From Topomyia yanbarensis (Eukaryota > Arthropoda > Insecta > Diptera > Culicidae), in assembly GCF_030247195.1 (NCBI RefSeq), contig NC_080671.1, forward strand, positions 67,393,412 to 67,457,411: a stretch of DNA of 64,000 nt, written 5' to 3'. Made by a program: the position numbers and the translations under genes. The notes under the pieces are model-generated. The model was not told where the DNA came from. It did not search any database and saw only the letters and a program-made list of their open reading frames with translations. This document shows, one piece after another, positions 34,524 to 45,443 of the stretch; position 1 is the first letter of the stretch; each line of letters starts with the position of its first letter.

Positions 34524-35126
34524 TAGGGGGAAGTGGGGCAATTCGGACCCCCAGCTGTTTCTCAGCTATGGTAATATTATGAAAAGCGTATATATCATTT
34601 TCATGGCTGTCGTGTAGCTCTGTTCTGTCTCACAATATTTTGCGGTTCTCAGTTTTCGTGTGCGTGCGCTAGGAGTTGTTGCGAATGTTGCTTCGGATTG
34701 CTTTTTTTGAAAAATGTGTAAGCCGAAAAACAAGATTTTTGTTGGCAACAACAATTAATTAAATCAAGTGCATTATCGTGATTTTGGATCTGCCGGATAA
34801 TATTTTTTATTTATATCCTGTTTTGGGCGAGACTATTAACTATTACTTAGGCCAAAATAGGAATTCATTTCTATTGCAAGAAATCGAAAAGAAATGGGTG
34901 ATCCGAATCGGAACAGGTTTGGGGTAATTCTGACCTTACATGTACTTTTGCGCAGAACCGTTCATACACAATACGGTAAAAGATCGGAAAAAGTCGCATT
35001 GGAAAAAAAAATGTGCGCAATTGATCAGGCTTTTAGGAAAAAATATTTATTTGTGATCCGGTTGACACGTTTCAGTTGTATAGCTCATAAACCCTTACTA
35101 GGTCCGAATTGGCCCAGTTTCCCCTA
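34524..35126. mobile_element. 0.6-kb MITE with TAGGGG-type ends and TA duplication
   Basis: The left end TAGGGGGAAGTGGGGCAATT mirrors the right end, which reads TAGGGGAAACTGGGCCAATT on the other strand. TA flanks both sides. The interior has short frames only. Confidence 0.75.
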
Positions 35127-35369
35127 TCTGTTTAAACAGAAATCTAATGACATTTTTTATCTTTCACAGGTAATTATTATCTATACAGTGGTTCACCTGG
35201 CAAGGCATATATGACATCTGGAAGCAGGTATGGCCGGTATGAATGATCCAGCGGAGTGACCTGCTTTTTATATTGTATATTTTTCGTATTCATGTAACAA
35301 GGTGTAAGTGAATTCGTCAAGGATGGTTCTGAGGCTGATATAGAAATCAGCAATCAGCACGAATGATCA

Positions 35370-35465
35370 GGCCAACTCGTTCGCCCATTCATTACCAGTA
35401 ATACCGGAATGGATGGATACCCATAAGATGATAATCGCATTTAAATTGCTGCGTTCTCCGATTAG
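35370..35465 (-). pseudogene. LINE RNase H domain scrap
   Basis: The minus-strand frame reads IIILWVSIHSGITGNEWANE followed by LA and a stop. This is the conserved VP.H.GI.GNE.AD.LA block of retrotransposon RNase H domains. Only this block is preserved; it is a short dead fragment. Confidence 0.65.
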
Positions 35466-35576
35466 TGGTCGACATGGAATAACACGGTGCTACAGTGATT
35501 TTGTACTTTTCAAGAGACCTAGTATGAGTTGTAGATCTCATCAAATGCAACACAAAACAATGTATGAAAAATGTTG

Positions 35577-37691
35577 TAGGGGAGATGACCCAATAGTGGA
35601 TGAACTATGCCAACGCCTAAGCAATTTTAAATGTAAACTAACTCAAATTTACTTATATATGGTATGTATTTGCATTTATTTGAAAGATTTTTCAATTTAA
35701 CAGCTAAAAAAAATCCATACATGTAAGTTAAACCTCTACTTTTTGCAGTATGTTTAGAAAAAGGAAACGCTGTGTAAGACCCAATAGTTGTGATAGTGTT
35801 TCTATAGTTGGAAGTCTATGTTCCTATAGTTGTAATATATGTTTTCGCTCATCCACATGGGTTATTTCGTACCATTTTAACGAATATAATGATTCGAACA
35901 TTAAACATTATCGAATTCTAATAGTATAATAGTATAAATAGTATAAACAATTATTAATGTATTTTCAGTTTTTTGGTTTTACAGTAATGTGTTCGACAGG
36001 ATACCCGGGTATCTTTTCATATTTCAATCCATGAAATTCCAGTGTTCTTCTCCAAACTGGGGATTGGTATTTAGTGACATCTTAAAACATCCCCAAGCTT
36101 AGCGTTTTAGGGAATAAAATTTGATGATGTGGAAACGGGGCCCTGAGCAGGGCTTCTAGATTTTTTTACCCCGTAACAGGCCGACAACGGCACCCGGGTA
36201 CTCAAAAACTGAACTGCTCATAACTGCGGCATTTTCTAACCCATTTTGACTCTTTTAGCTGTTTTGGATTCAGGAACCCATCTTCTTTTAGACTCTGTGA
36301 AAATGAACCGGATGAATTCATCTGGTTGTCGGGATTTCGGATGTTTCGGAGGAATGATCCGGTATTGGAATACCATTTGTAAATTTCAATGGGATACTGG
36401 CAATATGGGTATCAAAATTCATGATTTGACCCCGAAACGGACATTCCTGAACAGGTTTTCGTGGGGCCGTGGGTTGCCGTTTGGATGTCAAAGTATCATA
36501 TGGTCTCGTAACGATGAATAACAGATTTCTGAAACAATTGTAACAAATTTGATTTTTGGTTTTTAAAGGTTAAAGATGTTTTTGTGTTGGTTAAAAATCA
36601 TAAAGAGTAAAAATAATAAACGAGGACAATTACGAATAACCAATTTAACAACTGGCTACTTGTGTACTTATTTCTATTTTTCCATTGAACGTAATTTTCG
36701 TAATTTATTGTCACTTTGAAGTTGTCAACCTCGTTAAAATGACCCCAATCTATTGAATGGAAAAAAGATGTTACATATTCCCAAACTATGTGTGTAGAGA
36801 ATAGAAAGAAACACAACTCTCATATCAGTGGTAGCTGAACTGAGACAGAAGGCAATTAAAAAGTGAACCAGAATAAGAGTAGAGTGGAAACAAAGAAGAA
36901 AACATCTATCCGTACCAGTTTGGGATGAACGGAAATGGTAGTACAACTAATGCAACAGGTAACACAACTATACCACCATGGCAGGCTGGTTTGACCCAAT
37001 AGTCGTGCTATACGTTTTTATGAGAATGAATAGCCAAGGCTATTTTTTTTTGATGCTGGAAACTGCAGTTTAACTTATTTTACGCATATGTATAAATATT
37101 CATGTTGCGTTTTGTTTTTACTTAGCTTTGCAGTTAGAAAAATAGATCTATTACTATTACAACTATACCGACATGACCGTATTGGCCCAATAGTTGTAAT
37201 ACACGTTTTATGCGAAAAAAACAGTCTAAACTATACCTTTTGATATTGAAAAGTACAGTTTAACTTAGTATTAGAATGTATATGTAAAAATACGCATGGT
37301 GGGTTATGTTTTCACTTAGTTATGGACTTAAAAAAACAACTGGCTCTACTATTACAACTATACCGACATGTTAGGTTACCCTGGCCCAATAGTTGTAATA
37401 TACGTTTTTATGCGAAAGAATAGTCAAAACAATACTGTTTGATATTGGAAAGTACGGTTTAACTTCTTAGTAGAAAGTATATGTAAAAATATACACTAAA
37501 CCGTTTCACTTAGTTATAGATATTTGATACTGTTACAGCACAAATTCTTGTAGTATTCTAAGTAATATTAGAAATATGAAATTTTTAAACTGATATTTTT
37601 CCCCTAACGTTATTTAAAGAATCAAAAACAACCAATTTTCATCACTATCACAACTATACCTGCTATCGCAACTATTGGGTCAGCTGCCCTA
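35577..37691. mobile_element. 2.1-kb TIR element built from about 195-bp tandem units
   Basis: The termini are TAGGGGAGATGACCCAATAG (35577) and its mirror ending CAGCTGCCCTA (37691). The terminal word CCCAATAGT recurs inside at 35588, 35780, 36995, 37186 and 37385, marking units of 190-200 bp. The middle (about 35990-36600) is a different sequence with CACCCGGGTA-type ends, probably a nested insertion. No transposase was found. Confidence 0.65.
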
Positions 37692-38601
37692 TACCCTTAA
37701 AATCTTGATTTATAGCAAAAAACGATTTTTCTAAACTTTCGGCACTAAACATTTTTTTGTGCGGTCATTTTCTCACCGTTTATTAATGTTTTTAGTGTTT
37801 TGGAAAGAAGAAAAAATTACCTTTCCAACGGTATACCATGTTATGTTCTTTTGTTAAACGTACTACGCAGTTTTGGGACAACAATATGAAAGATACCTTT
37901 ATTTTGCTATTTTTTCATTTAAAATATAAAAATTGCTCAACATTTTTATTAGGAAACCTTTTTGCTGTAATAAAAATTTAAGGAGAACATTTAATTCCGC
38001 ATCCAATGATCTATGCTTGATCAAAATCGGTTGAAAAATGTCTGAGTTGTTATTTTTTCTAAATTAGAAACCTGCTCGCATGAACTCTTAAGGGGTTAGT
38101 GAGGTATTGTCTCGCACTATATGATGCTATAATTATATCTTCAGTTTTCATGTTCAAAGTTCACACAAGTACTCTTGAATGTATACGTATTCGAGCAAAA
38201 AACACGGCGTGTTGATTTTTTTTCCCTTAAAAGTTCATGCGAGCTAGTTTCTAATTTGGAAAAAATTTATAACTCTGCCATTTTTAACCAATTTTGATCA
38301 CAACTAGGTCGTTGGATACGGAATTAAATGTTCTCCTTAAATTTTTATTAAGACAAGGACGCTTCCTAATACAAATGTTGAGCAATTTTCATATTTTTAA
38401 TGAAAAAATGGCTAAATAAAGGTAACTTTCTTATTGTTATCTCAAAACCGCATAGCACGTTTGACAAAAGAACATAACATAGCATACCGCTGGAAAGGTA
38501 ATTTTTTCTTCTTTCCAAAACACTCAAAAAATTAATAATCGGTTGAAAAATGATTGCGTAAAAATATTTTGTGCCGAAAGTTCCGAAAGATTTTGAGGGT
38601 A
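37692..38601. mobile_element. 910-bp foldback element with about 380-400-bp arms
   Basis: The left arm (37692-38095) and the right arm (about 38226-38601) are reverse complements with scattered differences. They share AGTGTTTTGGAAAGAAGAAA, AAATTGCTCAACATTT and AAGGAGAACATTTAATTCCG. The spacer is about 130 bp. The ends are TACCCT(T/C)AAAATC with flanking TA. It abuts the preceding element directly at TATA. Confidence 0.8.
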
Positions 38602-39257
38602 TAATAAATTGATCAAACGTGGTTTAGTGTTGTATTTGACCAGACCTACAACCTTTACTATATCAGTTTAAAAGTACATTCAATTATCTTTATTTTGTAA
38701 CACCGTGTAATTCGACCGGAAACCACCCGAACCAAGCGCTTTTACGGCTATCAGAACAGAAAGAGTTTGTTTTTATCACAGATTGCCTGTTGGAACAGTG
38801 TACGGTGTCTACCGAGCGTATGAGATTACCCTAATATCATTTCACGACAGTAAACACTGGTACCGGGTCGGCTTTCCAACAAAGAACCGTCTGTGCAACA
38901 AACGACGTATTCTTCTAGTTGTCGTTCCATACAGCCATTTCTTCACTCTTCCTCACATTGAAAGTGATAAAAGCAAAATGTCAACCCTTTAGTCCTAATT
39001 CCGCAAGAAAGAATAGCTCAGTAACACAAATCTTGTTTTCGTTTTTGGAGCTAGCGTCTATTCGGCGCTAGCTTAGTCCTGTCACAGTTACTGTCGGATT
39101 CCAATGAGACGAAGTCGAAACGCAAATTCCGTAACTAAATTAGTTTTGTGTCCTCATCGCGCAAATATGAATTTAAACTATTTTCTCTATAATGGAGAAA
39201 AATAGTTATCTAACTTTTCTCTACTTAGCATAGAGAAAAAAAATCAGATTTATTATG
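38602..39257. other. Non-coding stretch
   Basis: A 69-codon open frame at 38783-38992 has no recognisable family. No other structure was seen. Confidence 0.35.
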
Positions 39258-39640
39258 TTAGGTATGGTCCTCATGCCTAAAATGTTTTCTAATCCGAAGA
39301 TTTTTTCCCCTTTGGAAATTTTTTGCGCGTTTGAAACGTGCTTTGAAGTAGAACCGGAAAGATAACCTCTTTGGAAGGGAACTGGATCTTTTCTTGGAGA
39401 CTGCAGCAAAAATATCAACAGTTGATTTGATCAATTCACTTGGCATGATTCGAGCTAAAGCAAAATAATCAGAACTTTCCGAAGAGAACGTAGGAATAAT
39501 CATCGGTGATAAATCCGCACAGCCTGGAAAAGCGGTGTCAAAAAGACAGTTGAGTATTTCATCCTCTTTTGAAGAGTATTCATTATTTATGGTTTTTATA
39601 GAATTGACATGAAAGTCTTTCGATTTCGAGGCATTCAATG
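39258..39640 (-). pseudogene. Non-LTR reverse transcriptase N-terminal fragment
   Basis: The minus-strand frame contains ILNCLFDTAFPGCADLSP and later MPSELIKSTVDIFA. These match the segment just upstream of the reverse transcriptase fingers in Jockey/LOA-type LINEs (LL..HFPG and a following helix). The expected downstream SPGPDG motif is missing and the frame turns basic and unrelated. It is a dead fragment. Confidence 0.55.
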
Positions 39641-39815
39641 AGACTAGAGACTAGAGATATTTGCACATTGACTTGACGAACCGGCTACGCTGCGGTTCTT
39701 CCTAGCTTTTGTGAATAGTTTTCTTAGTCTAGAAAGCTCAATATTCCTCCAAGGAGTTCCTCTAGAAACATGTACAACTCGAAGTGTACAAACTTGTTCC
39801 TATGCTATTACTATA

Positions 39816-40503
39816 AGGGCCATCCATATACCACGAGGACACTTTAGGGGTGGGTAGGGATCACAAGAAAGTCCACGCTTGTCCATGGGGAGGGGGGAGG
39901 GGTTATTGGAAATGTTCACGTGGTCTGTTCATCATGTATTTGCCTGTTATAAGAAAATGAAATAAATTTGTATCGTCATTCGTGTGGTTGCTTACCTTCA
40001 ATTTTTTTCAAGATGTTGAAAAAGCCAAAGTGCCAATAACAGCATAGTGTGTGATGGGAACTATCATCAAAAAAAAATCAGAGGAAATCGCGCGAAACAA
40101 AATCCGAAAAAAATATATCTGAATCATTTGATTCAATCTTCTGTAACTTGGTCAAATACCACTAATTTTGGATTTGAAAGCTTGTAGTTGAAATTACGAG
40201 CCAAGTCAAGAATCCTTGGGTCATTTCATTTTTTTATGTTATTAAGATGAATCTTTAAAATGTACATATAAAAGATCATAATGTCGTACGGAAATGAGAT
40301 ATTCCCATGGAAATTCACAAAAGACGAAAGAAGTGTATGATATTTTGTGGTTGAAGTTTGAACGATTTCCATTGCCCTTCTTCGCCATATTAGTCTAACG
40401 CATCGTAGGTAGGGGGGTAGGGGTACAGGAATTGGCCATGCTTGTCCACGGAGGAGGTGGTTAAAAATGAAGCTTTTTTGTCCACGTGGTTTATGAACGG
40501 TTC
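39816..40503. mobile_element. MITE with GGCCATCC/CCACGTGG ends
   Basis: The left end AGGGCCATCCATATACCACG mirrors the right end TCCACGTGGTTTATGAACGG. G-rich TAGGGGTGGGTAGGG-type blocks lie just inside both ends. No ORF was found. Confidence 0.6.
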
Positions 40504-40689
40504 ATAAGAGAGTTTGTTGTATACACAACCTCATTCAAAGCACTTAAAATTCAATAATTAGAAAATACCAACGATATCTAGTCACAAAGTTCTCTTCGCA
40601 GAAATTCCGGTTCGTCGATTTGGAATTTATAATGACATTTAAGGAAACATTTGAATGATCAGAGAAAGTATATTTACGAATTTCTGAAG

Positions 40690-42724
40690 ATATGGTCAAG
40701 GCTCCGAAAATGGCAACCACAGGCGAAATTTTTTTTTATCAAATTTTGCGTCAAACTGTTCGTTTTTCGTATGTATATAATCCCTAATATTAAAAAATAT
40801 GAATGGTGAGCCAGAAAAAAATTCCTTGTCTGTCATTTATAAAAGTTTGTTGATGCTACTAGCATGACCTGAAAATGACTAAAAGACCGTAAGGAAATAA
40901 CAATGTACACAAAATCTATATTTTCAACTTTTTGCTTGGAACCACATTTTTCCATCGTAGTCTAATTTAAATTTGATTATATGGCTTGAAAAATTGAGAT
41001 GAATATGGATAAATGCTTATTTTCAATTATGAAGTAATGGTAACCATATAACTTGTAACGTGATAGATCAAAAATTTGAAAAAGTTTTGTGGGCCACACT
41101 AAAAGCATGCATACAATGTCTAACTTATATTTTTTCTTACTACTTTGAGTCTACTTTTTGAAATTGTATTGTGAAAACCTTAAGATTTTATTCATTTTTG
41201 AGAAAACACAGTTGATCTCATGTAACGTGACAGATGTTTTCTGCTATAAAGCAATTCCATCAAGTTTGATTCAATTACGTAAAAAATAATTACCATCTTC
41301 GATTCTGATGAAACCTTTTACGTTTCATCTTTATGGGAGACTAAGTATTTTGCATTATTTGACAAACAATTTTTATTCAAGAGTAATATTTAAAAAGGGC
41401 GTATGAAAGTAAATGTAAAGTGAATGCACTACTTTTAAAATATATTGTTCGAAAATCGCAAAACTACATGATAGCGAGTTCTAGGGAATCAATTCTTCTG
41501 TGAGAATATTTTTGGTGAAATTTTTCAATAAAAAATCAAAAAAATGTAAAAAATACAATAACAAAACACAATGATTTGTTTGTTAACGAAAACCTAAAAA
41601 TTGAGGAAACTGTAATTACACTATTAGGAAATTATTAGTAAGGAAGCATTTTTAACTTCAAGTATGTTTCTAAATTTCTTAGTATTTGCCAGTCATAAAT
41701 ATAATTTCCTTATACAATACTAGTACTAAATATAATTTTGAAGCTAAATGCTCTTAAGAAAAATTTTCCGAAATAATTTGATTTTTTTCTTCAACAAAAA
41801 TATCTAGTAATTTCTAGTAGATCTGGAAAATTCGCTTTTTTAATACGAAACTCACAGATAGCAAACGCAAAAACATAACACGTTTAAAATTTAATTGCGA
41901 ATAAAAAATGTTTAAAATAAAATTGCTTTGTAGAGAAAATAACAATAAAAGGTTTTAACATATTTCAAAAATTCTTTTAATTTTTAAAATTTAATTTTTT
42001 TATTTTAATCTAATTGATTTTTCTTTAAATAATTTAGTTATAGATTGTATTTCAAAATGGTTTTTCAATTCAAAACTCTCATGAAAAATTGTGCTTCAAA
42101 ATGCAGATGTTTTTAAGTTATTTTAGATTTTTTTCGACATAATATATTACTTCGTGAAATTACGACCTTTTCATAAGTTATTCGCGTTTGTTCATCAAAA
42201 CCAATTTGTTTTTCAAAATAAACATGAAATTTCCCGTTAATATTCAGTTCCCAGACCAAGGATGATTTTTGCACGACTATCTCGATATGCTTGTTTCAAT
42301 AAAAATATAGAACTGTAACGTGACAGATTCCGGTTGTAACGTGACAGATCATTGAGAATACTCCATAAAATCGAAAACAAAGCTTTTATTCAGGAAAACT
42401 TTATTTCAAACTCTTCCTTGTTTTCCAAGCTTCAACTTAAAACTGTGTTCATGCAAATTTGTGAGCCAACGGAACAGACTTTTTCAATTTAGTCGGGCAA
42501 CCTCCAAACTCACTGCGAAAATTGTGTAACGTGACAGACGTATTAAAATGAAAATAACACGAAAACCGTTCATGATAGAAAATAACTTTCTGTAGAAAAA
42601 ATGTGCGGTTCTGTGACCTTAATAATGTGCAGTTGGGATAGAATCTGATTTTATCCTTTTTGCTGACTTATCTTATGAAATATGCGTAAAAATGTAACGT
42701 GACAGACAGAAGCCTTGACCATAT
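40690..42724. mobile_element. 2.0-kb TIR element with repeated TGTAACGTGACAGA
   Basis: The ends are ATATGGTCAAGGCT (40690) and AGCCTTGACCATAT (42724), consistent with a TA duplication. The motif TGTAACGTGACAGA occurs on the plus strand at 41221, 42314, 42335, 42525 and 42693, and with one mismatch at 41054. The interior is AT-rich with no transposase. Confidence 0.65.
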
Positions 42725-43827
42725 ACGGAGCACAGAGTTACATCTAACACCACCTTCCCAGACCGTGCGAATGTTGGACGATTTCTCACGTTGAGTATAT
42801 GCAGGTTCGTAGTACTTAAGTATTGCATCAATTCAGTGCCTTCAACATTGATATCTGAGATGTTCCAAATTGTGTGGTGGAAATTTGCATCACTGCCGAT
42901 TATAAATGGAAGCCCTTTTCAGCTACTATATGATAAAGCACTTTTGAAATCATTAGAAAATGATTTATTATTTGGTTAATATACCGAATCAGAAACGTAT
43001 TTCTTGCCTATGTTATGCACAATCATATTTGCAGTAAAACACAAATATCACGAAATTCGAGCTTGAATATAAGTTCAAGAGTTCGTCGAGCATAAGGATT
43101 GTTCTGATGCTGATCTAATACCCAGGACTACTATATTGGGATGTTTTTGACTGTAGCTTCAGTTCAGATAATTATCATTATCATATAAAACCATCTGACA
43201 ACCCTTCTCTAACAAATGTGTTTTTGAATGGGTAGAATACATGAAGGGGTTAAGATGAATCAGGGAATATATCTAAGTCATACAACCTATACTATATCGC
43301 CACAGGATGCAAACGAGATAGCTACCACCGAACCGAACAGTTGATTATTCTCTACTTTCTATACATGTAGTACAAAGCAACGACACACCTGCAGAAACTC
43401 GTATTTCTGAGGGATGTATAATGCAGTTTGCATGTATTATGGACATAATGTTCAAAGAAGCATTTCGTATCTCCTGTAGATAAAGCGTACTTATTAGAGA
43501 AACTATGCGAATGCTAGCGAAGAAACCCACGGATTGAATATTTTAGATTGGCGAATAAGAGGAACTATACGAAATGCATTTTCCTTGTTTGCTGAACCGG
43601 AGAGTCCTACTCGTTAGCTCTATATCATCACAATTAGAACTTGACCTGCATCACAACGTACCATCGCTATAATTCAACTCAAATATGCTTTCCATAAGAT
43701 ACATCTAGCATAAACTAGCAATCATTTGTTATTTGCACTCACTTAGCATGAAACCAGATTATAGAGTTTGCTCTAGGATATACACACCTGTGGGGAACAC
43801 CAATTTTTTTCTTCTTGTGATTTGCAG
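42725..43827. other. Non-coding stretch
   Basis: No gene was recognised. A segment at about 43200-43260 (GTGTTTTTGAATGGGTAGAA and AAGATGAATCAGGG) is a fragment of the MITE at 44550-44873. Confidence 0.4.
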
Positions 43828-44180
43828 TAGGGGAGACCGCAGCTCGTTTGTGTCGTTTTTCACTTTTCATGTTTTACATTCTTTTTCTTTTCAAACAGAC
43901 CGATCGCAATGAAATACATTGACTAAAAAAGTAGGCTGCCCGAGCAAAGTCCGATATTAAATTAAAAACAAAACATGATGTAGCATAATGATTACTTATG
44001 TCGTTATACTAGATTTAGCAAAGCGTTTGAGATAAGCAAAATTTACTTGCATCACTTGAAACCCTAACATTGTAAAACAAAATAAAATACAAGATAAATA
44101 CTTAGGAGAACATATTACAAGTAAATTGAAGTATACAACAAGAAACCATCGCCAACTTATCCCTAGTTCCGGTCTCCCTA
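43828..44180. mobile_element. 353-bp MITE with TAGGGGAGACCG ends
   Basis: The left end TAGGGGAGACCGCAGCTCG is an imperfect mirror of the right end GTTCCGGTCTCCCTA. TA lies at both ends. The interior is AT-rich without coding capacity. Confidence 0.55.
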
Positions 44181-44549
44181 ATGTGAAAATTCGATTTGGA
44201 TGCTGTCGACAATTTGATGCCAAATGCTCCTGGCAGTTCGCAAGTGGAATGGGAAAAAGAATTCAACTAAAGGATTGAACTTGAGGGTAAGAGTTCTGAA
44301 CGATTTAAACAAATAATTTTCCACTCATCCTTTATGTCTTATTTCGACATCAGTTTCTACTTAGCTGCACCTCCAGCAGGATCTACTCTTGAGGTTGTGA
44401 TGTGGTAGAGATGTTACACCTTGAAATAATATCTAACCGCTTGTCAATCTAGAAGTGGAAGAGAATGTTGAATGAATCACCAGTACCACACCAAGCATGG
44501 TATCAGCTCGAAAGTTTGTGATCGCTAACATAAGAATAGCAATCTTATG

Positions 44550-44873
44550 TAGGGTAGACGAACCCTTATTCATCTCATTAGTCAGAATGTCACTATTTCG
44601 TTGATAACTCGACTTAGATTAACTGGATTGCGCTTAAATAGGTATCATCATCTTTGCTTCGTTCCTAAGAAGCAGTGCAGTTAAAATTTTTGCTTGAAAA
44701 ATGTAAAATGCTCGAGTTTGAGCGAAGTGAAATATCGAGTACAACGTACCCTTATTCATCGTACCATTTGAGCTAATGCGTTGAATAGAGATAGCAGACA
44801 CTGCTCTAACTAATGTGTTCGAATGGGTGGGATGTATTCAGGAGCTAAGATGAATTAGGGCACAGTAACCCTA
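44550..44873. mobile_element. 324-bp MITE with TAGGGT ends
   Basis: The left end TAGGGTAGACGAACCCTTAT mirrors the right end, which reads TAGGGTTACTGTGCCCTAAT on the other strand. TA lies at both ends. Confidence 0.65.
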
Positions 44874-45312
44874 TGAGATTTTTCCCAGATGTATCGTCCA
44901 CAACAAAGGAAAAATTCAATTCCGGTACGTATGTCGAGATCGAGCTATAATCTTCAAAGCCACCTGGGTTTGTTCGGATTTGTGCTCCGGAGAATGGAAA
45001 CTTTCTGTTCTGGGCATGTTTGCGATTGAATGAAATACTATACAAAGAATGCAGCGAAAGCTAGGCAACGAAAAGTTGAAATGAATGTATATATTTCTCC
45101 TTGGTTCAGGTGGTTTGTCTGCGTCTTACGCAGCGGAAAGTACGATGTAATGGAAATAAGGAATGATAGATACCAACTTCAAGTTAACGTCATAGCACCA
45201 CAGAGAACAGACATCTATGCTAGAACAAATAAGTTCAAAATACTTGTGTGAACATTTGAACGAATATTCATTAAAGCACTCGCACCGCCATATCAGCAAC
45301 TAGAGGTATAAC

Positions 45313-45435
45313 TAAGCTGACCAACTCTGACGAAAAAACCCGTACGCTTTGCGAACTGTTTGCCTGAGTGTGGTGAACAATAACGCTTCGTTACTGCAAG
45401 GTGTCCGCATTTTTTCGTCAGAGTTGGTCAGCTTA
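45313..45435. mobile_element. 123-bp hAT-type MITE, intact
   Basis: Perfect 26-bp terminal inverted repeats (starting TAAGCTGACCAACTCTGACG and ending in a run of A) enclose about 70 bp. Both sides carry the identical 8-bp duplication GGTATAAC (45305-45312 and 45436-45443), the size typical of hAT elements. It has no coding capacity and must depend on a transposase from elsewhere. Confidence 0.93.
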
Positions 45436-45443
45436 GGTATAAC

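Noticed and set aside
44845..45045. Minus-strand 66-codon frame as a retrotransposon fragment
   Set aside because: I could not match it to a known domain with any confidence.
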